Assembly (NCBI RefSeq): GCF_017254835.1 | Contig: NZ_JAFKCW010000001.1 | Span: forward strand, 310,001 to 374,000 | Source: Algoriphagus aestuariicola | GTDB taxonomy: Bacteria > Bacteroidota > Bacteroidia > Cytophagales > Cyclobacteriaceae | DNA length: 64,000 bases | Reading direction: 5' to 3' | In this document: positions 26,616 through 35,150 of the stretch, piece by piece | Position numbering within the stretch: the stretch's first letter is position 1 | Layout of the letters: each line of letters opens with the position of its first letter | Program-made: the position numbers and the translations under genes | The notes under the pieces: generated by a model | Databases searched by the model: none | Told to the model about the DNA's origin: nothing | What the model saw: the letters and a program-made list of their open reading frames with translations, nothing else

Positions 26616-26830
26616 TCATTTCTTTGTTCTTTTTTCTTGATAAAAAAGAACGAAAAAATCAAGATTTGCCCTGCCCTGCAAGCTGGCCCCTCGCTAAATC
26701 AGTTCACTGAACTGATTCTTAACGCTCGGTCCTTACCGCACGAGGCCGGTCGCCGGCGCTCCCCTTCAAGCTGGCCCAAGCCTAAAAATGTCCACTGGAC
26801 ATTTTATTGACGGCTTGTCCCATCAGGCCA
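26616..26830. repeat. dispersed intergenic repeat with three hairpins
   Basis: It begins with a hairpin GTTCTTTTTT/AAAAAAGAAC (26626-26651), then has a hairpin centred on CAGTTCACTGAACTG (about 26697-26717) flanked by boxes that are the reverse complement of the array boxes (CTCGCT and CTTAACGCTCGG), and a hairpin centred on AATGTCCACTGGACATT (26785-26805). It is a related, inverted member of the repeat system, with altered but still pairing stems. The remaining bases to 27088 show no gene. Confidence 0.6.
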
Positions 26831-27088
26831 CCGCGCCCTTCTTATCAATAGTTTGTGCTAGGAGGGCGAACTCAGACGTAATTTCGGAACTTGGCGGCTA
26901 ATCAATGGCAAAATCCTGCCATCTCTAAATTATTACTAACAGCAATGACGCATCACTCTTCCCGACACTTTTTTCCTGAAAAAATGACGCATCCCGGCCA
27001 TTCCCTTGCCGTTCTCTGTCCTAAGGAATAAATTAGTCCAAAGACTTTGGGGAGATTTTCCTAATTTCCCTTTCTAATACTTCAGACT

Positions 27089-27493
27089 ATGAACGAAAAG
27101 ATCCACCACGGCCGGAATATCAAGCGATTCAGAGAGATGATGGGCATCAAGCAGGAAGCCTTGGCACACGAACTCGGAGAAGACTGGTCCCAGAAGAAGG
27201 TCAGCCTGCTGGAGCAAAAGGAAGAAGTGGAGGAGGAGCTCTTGCGTCAGGTCGCCGAGATCCTGAAAGTTCCGACGGAGGCGATTAAAAGTTTTAATGA
27301 GGAAACCGCCATCAATTTTTTTAATTCGTCATTTAATGGTCAATTCAGCGGTGTTAATTATCATACCACATTCAATGTGAATCCGATTGAAAAATGGGTT
27401 GAGGCACTTGAAGAAAATAAAAAGCTTTACGAGCGACTGCTTGAATCTGAAAAAGAGAAGATGGAATTGTTGAAGAGGATGTTGGAGAAATAA
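27089..27493 (+). CDS. XRE-family transcriptional regulator
   Basis: 134 residues. The first 65 residues are a helix-turn-helix of the XRE type (FREMMGIKQEALAHELGE, WSQKKVSLLEQKEEVEEELL), the middle is an Asn/Phe-rich segment (FFNSSFNGQFSGVNYHTT), and the end is a charged coiled coil (ALEENKKLYERLLESEKEKM). This architecture is common in Bacteroidota. Its target is not evident. It precedes the Mrr-like gene by 140 bases with a possible terminator between, so it is probably transcribed alone but might regulate the region. Confidence 0.85.
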   Translation: MNEKIHHGRNIKRFREMMGIKQEALAHELGEDWSQKKVSLLEQKEEVEEELLRQVAEILKVPTEAIKSFNEETAINFFNSSFNGQFSGVNYHTTFNVNPIEKWVEALEENKKLYERLLESEKEKMELLKRMLEK

Positions 27494-27511
27494 AGACCAA
27501 TAATCTTGGGG

Positions 27512-27547
27512 AAAATGGCCTTTCTGTTATTCAGGTAGGCTTTTTTG
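27512..27547 (+). terminator. probable intrinsic terminator
   Basis: An imperfect hairpin (GGCCTTTCTG ... CAGGTAGGC) followed by six T residues, 18 bases after the XRE stop. Confidence 0.5.
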
Positions 27548-27633
27548 TTTGAAAAGGGTTTGATCCCCTTTAGGGTATATACTACAACACTACATCCAAT
27601 CTGAATGAAATCATATTTTCTTAGTTTAGATGT

Positions 27634-28566
27634 ATGATCCCCACAAGCCAAACAATCGAAATGATAATAGATTTTAAAGAAATACCAAAGGCAAATTCAT
27701 TTGATGGTAATCAAGATGTTTTTGAAAATTTTGCAAGAGATTTTTTTGAAGCAATTGGTTATCAAATTATTGAGTCACCTTCTAGAGGGGCTGATCGTGG
27801 TGTGGATCTGAAAATTAGAGAGTTAAGGAAAGGAATAAGTGGTGTGACAGAAATTGTCTGGCTAGTAAGTTGCAAACATTATGCTTACTCAGGAGCTTCA
27901 ATCAGCCCAAGGATAGAACAGAATATTTTAGACAGAGTTAAATCTAATTCATGTCATGGATTTATTGGGTTTTATTCCACTATAGCATCAACTGGTCTTA
28001 ATCAGAATTTAAAAGGCCTAGCTTCACAGATTGAGTATCAGGTGTTTGATAGGGAAAAAATTGAAAGGGAAATTGTAGGAATACGATGTATGGAAAATTT
28101 ATTTTTAAGATATTTTCCAAAATCATATAAAGAATGGAAAAGTGTTTATTATTATACTGAACCTGTTGGTTTACTCGACTACTTTTTAGATAAAGAATTC
28201 TCAAGCGAGAAAGAATTATTTTTAGAAATTTGTGGTTCAACTGGGAATATTTTGAAAGATTTCCGAAGTAGTAATTCTTTAACAGAGTTTGTTCAGAAAA
28301 AAAGTATTTCTATTATAAATATTGATAATCTTACAGGGATTCTATTTAATTCTACCATTCCATTCGGACAAGTTGTGGATTTTGTTTTGCCAGATTTAGT
28401 TAAAAGAGCCCATGAAATTGACGTAATTGGAAAGCCTTTATTATTAAGTATTATGCTTAATGATAAAGGTTCCTATATTCTTTATCCTAGCTATTTAATG
28501 TTGGATGAAAATAAATTGAAAATTCTAAATAGACTCTTTTCTAGAGTTAAGGAATTAATGGGTTAG
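27634..28566 (+). CDS. Mrr-like restriction endonuclease-fold protein
   Basis: 310 residues; ATG at 27634, alternative ATG at 27661. The N-terminal 140 residues have the Mrr/PD-(D/E)xK pattern: FENFARDFFEAIGYQI with Glu31, then GADRGVDLKI (Asp58), and WLVSCKHYAYSG with Lys81. The acidic residue usually two before the Lys is Ser79, a variation that I recall in a Bacteroidota subfamily of such proteins. The C-terminal half (about 170-310) is an uncharacterised alpha/beta domain. The gene is AT-rich relative to its surroundings and lies in an accessory region, consistent with a horizontally acquired defence gene. Without a methylase nearby it is not a classical restriction-modification pair. Confidence 0.7.
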   Translation: MIPTSQTIEMIIDFKEIPKANSFDGNQDVFENFARDFFEAIGYQIIESPSRGADRGVDLKIRELRKGISGVTEIVWLVSCKHYAYSGASISPRIEQNILDRVKSNSCHGFIGFYSTIASTGLNQNLKGLASQIEYQVFDREKIEREIVGIRCMENLFLRYFPKSYKEWKSVYYYTEPVGLLDYFLDKEFSSEKELFLEICGSTGNILKDFRSSNSLTEFVQKKSISIINIDNLTGILFNSTIPFGQVVDFVLPDLVKRAHEIDVIGKPLLLSIMLNDKGSYILYPSYLMLDENKLKILNRLFSRVKELMG

Positions 28567-28648
28567 TCTTATTTCAAATCTCACGAAGGTTAAATGAATT
28601 TTATTTAATTCTCAGGTTTCACCTCAGCACTGCAAAAGCTGTAAAAAG

Positions 28649-28671
28649 TAGTGCCGATCTAGTCGGCACTA
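28649..28671. repeat. perfect hairpin in intergenic DNA
   Basis: TAGTGCCGA/TCGGCACTA with a five-base loop, a perfect 9-bp stem. It lies between the convergent Mrr-like gene and the HNH-like gene and could be a bidirectional terminator, although there is no clear T tract. Confidence 0.5.
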
Positions 28672-28853
28672 CACAAGGTAAACATCCAAGTGAACGATCA
28701 CTGTATGCTTCCTCTCCGGTATCGTAAAGGTAAAAATTTTCAGAAAACTCTTGGTTTGAAAGATAGTACCTACGCCTAGGCAATCGCTCAAGTGGTCACT
28801 CAACGAGAAAGTAATAGACTACGCCGAGGTGGGGATTTAATAGAGTTTCTATG

Positions 28854-29807
28854 TCAAACGATTCCATTATAATGTTTCCAGAAATTATAAAAATAAATAG
28901 CGCTTTCTTTATTCTTCCAAATTTCGATTTGTGGAAGGGTTTGGAATTTAAAATCCAAATTCCCTTGTTTCTTTATAAGTTCTAATGCGCTAAAGCCTCT
29001 CGAATCGGGTGCAGGGAGCATAACACTTACATAATCAGTTATTCCGTTTAATGTAAGAGGATAGCTGACAATTATTGATGCAAATTCTTTCGGGTCTGTA
29101 ATTATAGCAACTCCATCAAACTTTTTAACTCTTGATATTTCAAAGACAATTGGTATGATTTCTTTATCAGAGTTTAAGATTTGTTCTCTTACCTTCTTAT
29201 AGTTTTTATTATAAATTTCTTTCGGGCCAAAACACAAAATATAACCAATGCTCTTAAATGCATGAAGGTATGCAATTTTTAACAGAATGTTTTTTATAGC
29301 TTGATTGATTTCCTGAAGTTTGAACTCAAATTTAAATTGATAATCATTTTTCAAATCTGATTCACCTATATGGTCTTTTAAAGTAATATTATTAAAAATA
29401 AAGTTTAGTCGATTTTCTGAATCAATATGAAACTTAGCTTTTGGTGATTTTAACCTAGGTAAATTGAGATTCATCCTAGTCATTATGGTGGATTCTCCTC
29501 GTTTAAACTGTGTTGTTTCAATATATCTAATCAGAGCTTTGTCATTTTCATGTCCTGATTTATTATTCAGGTCTTTTCTCACAAGACAGATGGCTTTCCC
29601 TCCCAATGACCTTGGAGGTGCGTGTTCAATGGAAAGCTGATCTGAATAGGTTTCGTTAAGGCCTTCAATGGAATGATTGGTAAATCCAATTGGGCAAATA
29701 TAATTTCCTTCAGTATGTTTATTGACTAATCTTACTGGTTTATTAAAGCTTGATAACACTAACTCAAGGTTTTTAGAATACTTTAAAAATTGATCTTTTT
29801 TGTTCAT
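28854..29807 (-). CDS. degenerate HNH-endonuclease-like protein
   Basis: 317 residues from the ATG at 29807; the longer frame begins at a TTG (29861). The segment YICPIGF (about 50-56), followed by LSIEHAPPRSLGGKAICL and VRKDLNNKSGHEND, follows the HNH-nuclease layout (Cys, then a His-bearing EHxPP strand, then an NN-KSG helix). The usual second Cys pair of the treble clef (in place of LVRKDLNN, typically LTCKxCNN) is missing, leaving the Asn but not the zinc ligands. The C-terminal 200 residues are alpha/beta and unrecognised. AT-rich, like its neighbours. It may be a nuclease effector or an inactive relative. Confidence 0.5.
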   Translation of the reverse strand: MNKKDQFLKYSKNLELVLSSFNKPVRLVNKHTEGNYICPIGFTNHSIEGLNETYSDQLSIEHAPPRSLGGKAICLVRKDLNNKSGHENDKALIRYIETTQFKRGESTIMTRMNLNLPRLKSPKAKFHIDSENRLNFIFNNITLKDHIGESDLKNDYQFKFEFKLQEINQAIKNILLKIAYLHAFKSIGYILCFGPKEIYNKNYKKVREQILNSDKEIIPIVFEISRVKKFDGVAIITDPKEFASIIVSYPLTLNGITDYVSVMLPAPDSRGFSALELIKKQGNLDFKFQTLPQIEIWKNKESAIYFYNFWKHYNGIV

Positions 29808-29944
29808 TTTTAAAAATTTTATTTTTTTTATCAAAATATTTTTTGCGTGGTTAGAATCCAATCTTATATAACACCAATTTTTATGCTGAGTAATATTTCT
29901 TAGATGTTCGTTTTTTAGCGAATTATAAATTAGTTTAGATGGTC

Positions 29945-29967
29945 GAGCGTAGTTACAATCTACGCTC
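29945..29967. repeat. hairpin in intergenic DNA
   Basis: GAGCGTAG/CTACGCTC with a seven-base loop, in the 350-base gap between the HNH-like and the cyclase genes. A related CTACGCTC box lies at about 30009-30016. Possible operator or small repeat. Confidence 0.4.
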
Positions 29968-30156
29968 AGTCCAACGTCAATTTGGTAAACAGTCGAGAAA
30001 CTAGATGACTACGCTCAGAGCAGCAAGCTCTCATTTGATCACAGAATGAGAAATAACTAGACACCGCCTAGAGGGGTCAAACTTTTGGATAGCGGCTATA
30101 TATGGTTTGTTCCCCGGACCGGAAACGAATAGTGAGTGCTTTGGTGAGGGTGATTT

Positions 30157-30966
30157 TCACAGCTCTCTAAATAGTCTTTTTTTGTCAGCCAGGTTGACGT
30201 TTTCATAATCATTCTTGTCAATAATTACAATCTCATTCTCAAAACTTCTTAATTCTTTAGCAATTATTCTAAAGTAGCCATTTTCTTCAAGTTTTTGTTT
30301 TGGTAAGTTTAAACGAGCAGAGGCTATGAAATTAATTTCGTGACTATACTTTACAAGTCTCGATGCTAAATTTATACAGGGTCCGATGCAGTCAATAGTG
30401 CCATTTACTTCTGTTAACTTAAAAATAGTTCCCTGTGCAATTCCAAACTTTATGGAATTTGGCAAATCACCAATTGGGATTGTTTCATTAAGTCGCTTAT
30501 TGATTTTATCAAATTTCAATTGAATATTCCATAGCCGATTAATAAGGTCTATCTTTATATCTGGAACGGAGAGAATTCCCTCATCATTATCTTCCCAGAC
30601 ATACAGCATGCCATCACCTAAAAATTTTCTTAGTATTGGTTTAGCATCAAGTGCATCAATTTCGTCTTCCTCTTCGTTAGACCAAAAATCTAACCCTCCA
30701 AAAATATTTGTCTCAACACAATTTATGATTTGATTAATATAATCCGTCACATAATAGTGAATATCGGGCTTGTTAAAAAAGTTTGTGAACCCAGAAATAT
30801 CAAAAACTAATGCTAAACCAATTGTTGGTCTTTCTGCACTTTTAAAACCCTCAAATTTTTCCTTTATCTCCATATAGCACTTTTTAATACGATTAATGTC
30901 TGCGGTGACGAATTTTGTTTGATATGGCATCCCTATCGAAATAAATTCGAAAATATTTTTTAGCAC
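30157..30966 (-). CDS. stand-alone class III nucleotide cyclase
   Basis: 269 residues from a GTG at 30966; an ATG at 30930 is an alternative start. The class III adenylate/guanylate cyclase core is complete: metal-binding Asp56 (LVFDISGFTNFF), Lys114 and Asp118 (RKFLGDGML), the base-specifying Asp192 (DCIGPCINLASR), and the transition-state Asn199 and Arg203. The Lys/Asp pair is the usual adenylate-cyclase combination. There is an acidic insert (about 95-108) before the Lys. It has no membrane segments or sensor domains, so it must take its input from another protein or act in response to infection, as do Pycsar cyclases, to which the architecture is at least analogous. AT-rich; 14 bases downstream of the propeller gene on the same strand. 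Confidence 0.75.
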   Translation of the reverse strand: MLKNIFEFISIGMPYQTKFVTADINRIKKCYMEIKEKFEGFKSAERPTIGLALVFDISGFTNFFNKPDIHYYVTDYINQIINCVETNIFGGLDFWSNEEEDEIDALDAKPILRKFLGDGMLYVWEDNDEGILSVPDIKIDLINRLWNIQLKFDKINKRLNETIPIGDLPNSIKFGIAQGTIFKLTEVNGTIDCIGPCINLASRLVKYSHEINFIASARLNLPKQKLEENGYFRIIAKELRSFENEIVIIDKNDYENVNLADKKRLFREL

Positions 30967-30980
30967 TTTTCAATTTATCC

Positions 30981-33900
30981 TCACTTCCTCAACCCCGCCA
31001 GATAACTCACTAGATCCACCAATTCTTCTTCGGTTAAGGGGAACATAGGCATGAGGGATTCGTCGAGCTGGGTGATGGATTCGATGTCGGCGAGTTTGTA
31101 GATGGTTTGTTCGCCCATGCCGACGAGCTTCACGATCAGGTCGTTTTCAGTTTTGGAGTTGACGATGCAGCGAATTTCCTTACCGTCTTTGAATTTGACC
31201 AGTTGGGTTTCGTAGCCGAAGCCCATGCCTTCGGATGGATTGATGATCGAGTTGATCAGGGCTTCCTTGCTCAGCTTGTCTCCGATCTCACTTAGGCCCG
31301 GACCGAAGTCGATGCCTTCCGTTCCGATCTTATGGCAAGCCACGCAGTAGGTGGCGGCGATGGTCTTTCCTTTCTCGATGTCTCCGGTTGCGGCCAGCAT
31401 CTTGGGGATGTCATAGTTGGTATTCAGGCTGCTGCCATATTTCTCGGTGGCAAGTTGGCGGAGGTTGGAGTTCCAGGTAGACATCAGGATCTTCTGAGCG
31501 ATGGGAAGTAGCTCTGCAGGGATTTGATCTTTCTCGGCATATTCCCATAGTGTCGCCTCAGACTGATAGCCTTTCATCTCCTCCATGGCTGCTGTGCGGA
31601 CTTCGGCCGGGGCATTTGGATTGTTCCAGAACTTGCTCAGGAGCGTGGCCATCTCTTTGTTGTCCACCACGCCAAACTTGCGGATGGTAGCTACAGCTTT
31701 GCTTTCGTCCTGATCTTTCATGGCTTTTTCCACTTCTCCCAAACCGTACAGGTTGGTGAAGATATTTGCTGCGGCACCAGCCATTCGGCCGTCTTTATCT
31801 TGATAGACGATGCTTAGCACCCGATCCTTTTGGTCTTTGAGTTGGTATTTACGGACGATATCGAGGAAGTCCTGATCGTCGGCGATTTCACCGGACTTGG
31901 CTTTGGCCAGGTTGAGTAGGGTAGCATCCGGCTTTTGGGTATCGAAAGCCGCTTGGCGAAGGATAATGACCTGATCTTCGTTTTGACCTTTGGCCAAGAG
32001 ATTTTTGAGGGTTTGGTTTTTTAGATCCGCATTCTGGAAGTCCAGCGCACGGTAGTAGCGGTGATCGGCAGGGCTATTTTCCGCCAGGATCATTTGCTCG
32101 AGCAGTTCGGGAGTTTGCGTTGATCTGGATCTCCACACAAGGTCTTTGGCTTCAGGGGATGCGGTCCAGTTTGCGCCAGCTTTCTCCAGATAGGCCGGCA
32201 AATAGCTGTCCCATCGGTATTCCGCCGCGATGCCAAGCGCCTCCAAGTACCAGCGGTCCCCAGATTGGTAGGACTCGGCCAGTTTTTGCCAGACCGCAGG
32301 CTGATCCTCGTAGCGGATCGCTACCGCCACTTCTCTTCGCACTTGGGCCGAAGCATCTCCAGCTAGGGTCAGCAAGAAGTTGGTGTCCTTCATTCCGTTG
32401 ATTCGGGAAGCACGGACAGCAGCCACACGGATATTTTCATCCGAGTCGGTCGCGGCTTTTTGGATGTAATCGTTGCCATTTGGCAGCTTGCTCAGCAACC
32501 AAAACGCACGGGCTTTCATGCGGGGATCCTCGGATTCGTAAAGTTTTTCCAAGGCTTCGGTTGCCTCAGCTCCTTTTTCCCTAAGGGCCATAAAAGCCTT
32601 GAAATGAATCGCTCGGTTGGGATTTTGCACCAGCTCGATCAGGGATTCGATGGAGGAATAGTCAGGAGCGGAAACCTGATATTTTGACTTTTTGGGAGCA
32701 AGTCGGTAGACACGGCCTTTGTCCTGATCGCCTACAGCATGTCCACCCACGCCCGGATCGTACCAGTCGGAGATAAAGATCGAGCCGTCAGGTGCCACGG
32801 TCACATCGGAAGGGCGAAACCAGTTGTCGCGGGTATTGCCATCGAGAATCGGTGTGACCGAACCGGTAAAGCCCGCGCCGGAAGTTTCCACCGGATACAT
32901 GCGGATCACATTGGGGCCGGCATCGGCATGGATGACCTGGTTTTGGTATTCGGCAGGGAGGAGTTTGCCCTCGTAGACGAGGATGCCGGTGGGCGAACCT
33001 GCATAGTTTTGGATCAGGTTTGGCACTACGCCGGGATCGTTGAGGTGCCAGTGCTGCTGCCAGACGGAGTCTTCCATATTGATGCGGCGGGTTCTCCAGT
33101 CACTTTTGGTCATTTCGTCCTTGAAGCCGTAGTTGCCATAGTCCATCACAAAGTTGATCCGGGTGGAGCGGTTGCCGTCGTCGTCGTTGTCACTTTGCCA
33201 CATGCGTCCGTAGCTATCGACGGCCACTTCGTAGTTGTTTCGGAAGTTCCAACCGAGGATTTCCACGTTGCTGCCATCCGGATCGCAGCGGAAAACCATT
33301 CCTTCCTGATAGGGTGCGGTTTCGGAGTTGACCGGTCGTCCCATCGGGTCGAGGATCGGCGAACCGTCACCTTTGTGCAAGCCTTTGCCTTCATTTCCAT
33401 AGTTGAAATAGAGCTTGCCATCCGGCGCAAAGGTGAAGGCGTGCATGCCGTGATCGTGCTGCACTCCACCCACTCCTGTGAAAAGGACTTCCTTGCTGTC
33501 CGGCACGTCGTCCCCGTTTTCGTCCGTGAAGACAAAGACATTCGGGCTGACGGAGACGAAGATTTTATTGCCAAAAACGGCGATGCCCAAAGCGGCATTG
33601 ATGTCAGTTCCCTGATAGAAAACTGTGGATTTATCGGCTTTGCCGTCTCCGTCCGTGTCTTCGAGAATCAAAATCCGATCCCCTTCGGCTTTGGTTGGGT
33701 TTTTCGGATTGAGTTGCGTGCGGTAGTTGTAGGCTTCGGTAATCCAAATCCTGCCCCGGTCGTCGATGTCCATATTGGTTGGATTGGTCATCATGGGTTC
33801 GGAGGCGAAAAGTGTCAATTCCAGACGATCATCCAGTACTTTGATGCCGTCGAGGGCATGCTCCACGGAGCGTTTTTGCTCGTCGGTAAGTGCTGCATAT

Positions 33901-33986
33901 TCCTCGTCGGAGAGTTGGGGAATGGGTTTTTCGCAGGAAAAAGTCAGGGCTGAGACAAAGAGCAGCGCAAGTAGGGGCTTGTTCAT
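30981..33986 (-). CDS. propeller-HEAT-cytochrome c lipoprotein (PVC-type haem protein)
   Basis: 1001 residues. Lipoprotein signal (LLFVSALTFSCEK), an N-terminal dehydrogenase-like propeller (residues about 50-430, RLELTLFASEPMMTNPTNMD, WITEAYNYRTQLNPK), a HEAT-repeat middle region (about 440-850), and a C-terminal cytochrome c with CVACH near residue 880 and the tail typical of the Pirellula/Verrucomicrobium haem-binding domain (GFGYETQLVKFKDG, TIYKLADIESIT). The family resembles membrane-bound sugar dehydrogenases; a propeller-cytochrome electron relay is likely. It is read in the same direction as the cyclase gene, which starts 14 bases after its stop, but the differing base composition suggests separate histories. 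Confidence 0.88.
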   Translation of the reverse strand: MNKPLLALLFVSALTFSCEKPIPQLSDEEYAALTDEQKRSVEHALDGIKVLDDRLELTLFASEPMMTNPTNMDIDDRGRIWITEAYNYRTQLNPKNPTKAEGDRILILEDTDGDGKADKSTVFYQGTDINAALGIAVFGNKIFVSVSPNVFVFTDENGDDVPDSKEVLFTGVGGVQHDHGMHAFTFAPDGKLYFNYGNEGKGLHKGDGSPILDPMGRPVNSETAPYQEGMVFRCDPDGSNVEILGWNFRNNYEVAVDSYGRMWQSDNDDDGNRSTRINFVMDYGNYGFKDEMTKSDWRTRRINMEDSVWQQHWHLNDPGVVPNLIQNYAGSPTGILVYEGKLLPAEYQNQVIHADAGPNVIRMYPVETSGAGFTGSVTPILDGNTRDNWFRPSDVTVAPDGSIFISDWYDPGVGGHAVGDQDKGRVYRLAPKKSKYQVSAPDYSSIESLIELVQNPNRAIHFKAFMALREKGAEATEALEKLYESEDPRMKARAFWLLSKLPNGNDYIQKAATDSDENIRVAAVRASRINGMKDTNFLLTLAGDASAQVRREVAVAIRYEDQPAVWQKLAESYQSGDRWYLEALGIAAEYRWDSYLPAYLEKAGANWTASPEAKDLVWRSRSTQTPELLEQMILAENSPADHRYYRALDFQNADLKNQTLKNLLAKGQNEDQVIILRQAAFDTQKPDATLLNLAKAKSGEIADDQDFLDIVRKYQLKDQKDRVLSIVYQDKDGRMAGAAANIFTNLYGLGEVEKAMKDQDESKAVATIRKFGVVDNKEMATLLSKFWNNPNAPAEVRTAAMEEMKGYQSEATLWEYAEKDQIPAELLPIAQKILMSTWNSNLRQLATEKYGSSLNTNYDIPKMLAATGDIEKGKTIAATYCVACHKIGTEGIDFGPGLSEIGDKLSKEALINSIINPSEGMGFGYETQLVKFKDGKEIRCIVNSKTENDLIVKLVGMGEQTIYKLADIESITQLDESLMPMFPLTEEELVDLVSYLAGLRK

Positions 33987-34213
33987 AGGTTGAGGTTTTT
34001 TGGGTTGGCAGGCAAAAAGTAAGACTGCAAAGGCAAAATAGTTGATAAGGGGCTGTTAACCAAGTGGCAGACTTGGACTTGCGCTTAAATTCTACGCACC
34101 CAGACCTTGGGGAAAAGGAAATTATACTCAGAATACTACTTAAGGGCCCAAGCTTCTTCACAAATCCCAGCGGCTTGCGGAAACATTAGCATTTGCTTAG
34201 AAAGGATCAATCC

Positions 34214-34900
34214 TCACTTTAGTGTTTCGAGCAAGGTCCTGGCTTGGGTTTGATAGGGGTTGGGTTTGGCAGCTGTGACCTGGAGTGCCTGTTTTCCTTT
34301 TTCTAGCATATCCAGCTTGAAGTAGGCAAGCGCTGCAAACCAGGAGGCCACTTCTTTGGAAGCGGTAGTTGAGTTGGACTTCACCAAGTTTAGCAGAGGG
34401 ATTGCTTTCTCCGGCCTATCCAATTCGAGCTGACAGATGCCGTGATACAAAAACACGTATTCCGAGTCCGGCCTCGAAGGAATTCGGTCAAACAGCTGTG
34501 CAGCTTTTTCAAAATCCTTTGCCTCATAGGCTTGAAAGGCCTGTGCCTTCAGATCTGCATTGCTTTGGCCATAGCTGCTGGCAGTGATCTGATTGGGTAA
34601 AGTCTCGTAGTGTTTTTTGAAGATTTTCTCCCCGGGACTCAGCCCCAGTGTCAGCCAAAGCAATGCAGCAGCCAAGACAATGATTGCTCCGACACCTACG
34701 GAAAAAAGCCAAGACTTTAGGTTGGCGGTTTTGCTGCGGTGACTCTGTCCAGCCAAACGCAGCGCTGCCTTTCCGCTTTCCTGCTGGGCAAGCTCGGCTT
34801 GGTATCGAGGGTTTTCTTCGATCAGGTTTTCAAAAAGTCTCCTGTCCTCGGGGCTCATCCTGCCCTCTAGATAGTCATCGATTAATTGTTGCAGATCCAT
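34214..34900 (-). CDS. anti-sigma-like/TPR membrane protein
   Basis: 228 residues from the ATG at 34900, chosen over an upstream frame start because MDLQQLIDDYLEGRMSPEDR is a typical anti-sigma/zinc-less N-terminal helix. A single membrane helix follows (SWLFSVGVGAIIVLAAALLW, about 42-62), then TPR-like helical pairs (AFQAYEAKDFEKAAQLFDRI, VFLYHGICQLELDRPEKAIP). No sigma factor gene is visible near it. It may tether envelope proteins or be a regulator acting with a distant sigma factor. Confidence 0.7.
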   Translation of the reverse strand: MDLQQLIDDYLEGRMSPEDRRLFENLIEENPRYQAELAQQESGKAALRLAGQSHRSKTANLKSWLFSVGVGAIIVLAAALLWLTLGLSPGEKIFKKHYETLPNQITASSYGQSNADLKAQAFQAYEAKDFEKAAQLFDRIPSRPDSEYVFLYHGICQLELDRPEKAIPLLNLVKSNSTTASKEVASWFAALAYFKLDMLEKGKQALQVTAAKPNPYQTQARTLLETLK

Positions 34901-35150
34901 TGCTCCATTGTTTGACTGAATAGCCACGCCAAAATGGAAAAGGCGCGAAGCCCAGGCTTCCAACCAGGAAGATGGGATAAAGCAATATTAATGAAATTTT
35001 CCAGCCTCTTTTCTTATTTCCCACGGCCTGAAAAAGTAAGGTAAGATAGCTCCATTTTTCTTTGAAGTTTGATTTTGCGTTGGGCTTGATCAGTAGAGTA
35101 GGTGGGAAAAGGTAGATTGGCTCGAGTGGAGCAAAGTAGCTTGATTCTCT

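Noticed and set aside
27634-28566. Classical restriction-modification pair
   Set aside because: No DNA methyltransferase gene was found in the window near the Mrr-like gene.
30157-30966. CBASS system
   Set aside because: The cyclase is a class III nucleotidyl cyclase, not a CD-NTase, and no Cap-type effector, E1/E2 or HORMA gene is near.
32739-33953. 404-codon frame opposite the 1001-residue gene
   Set aside because: A shadow of the codon bias in the well-supported lipoprotein gene on the other strand.
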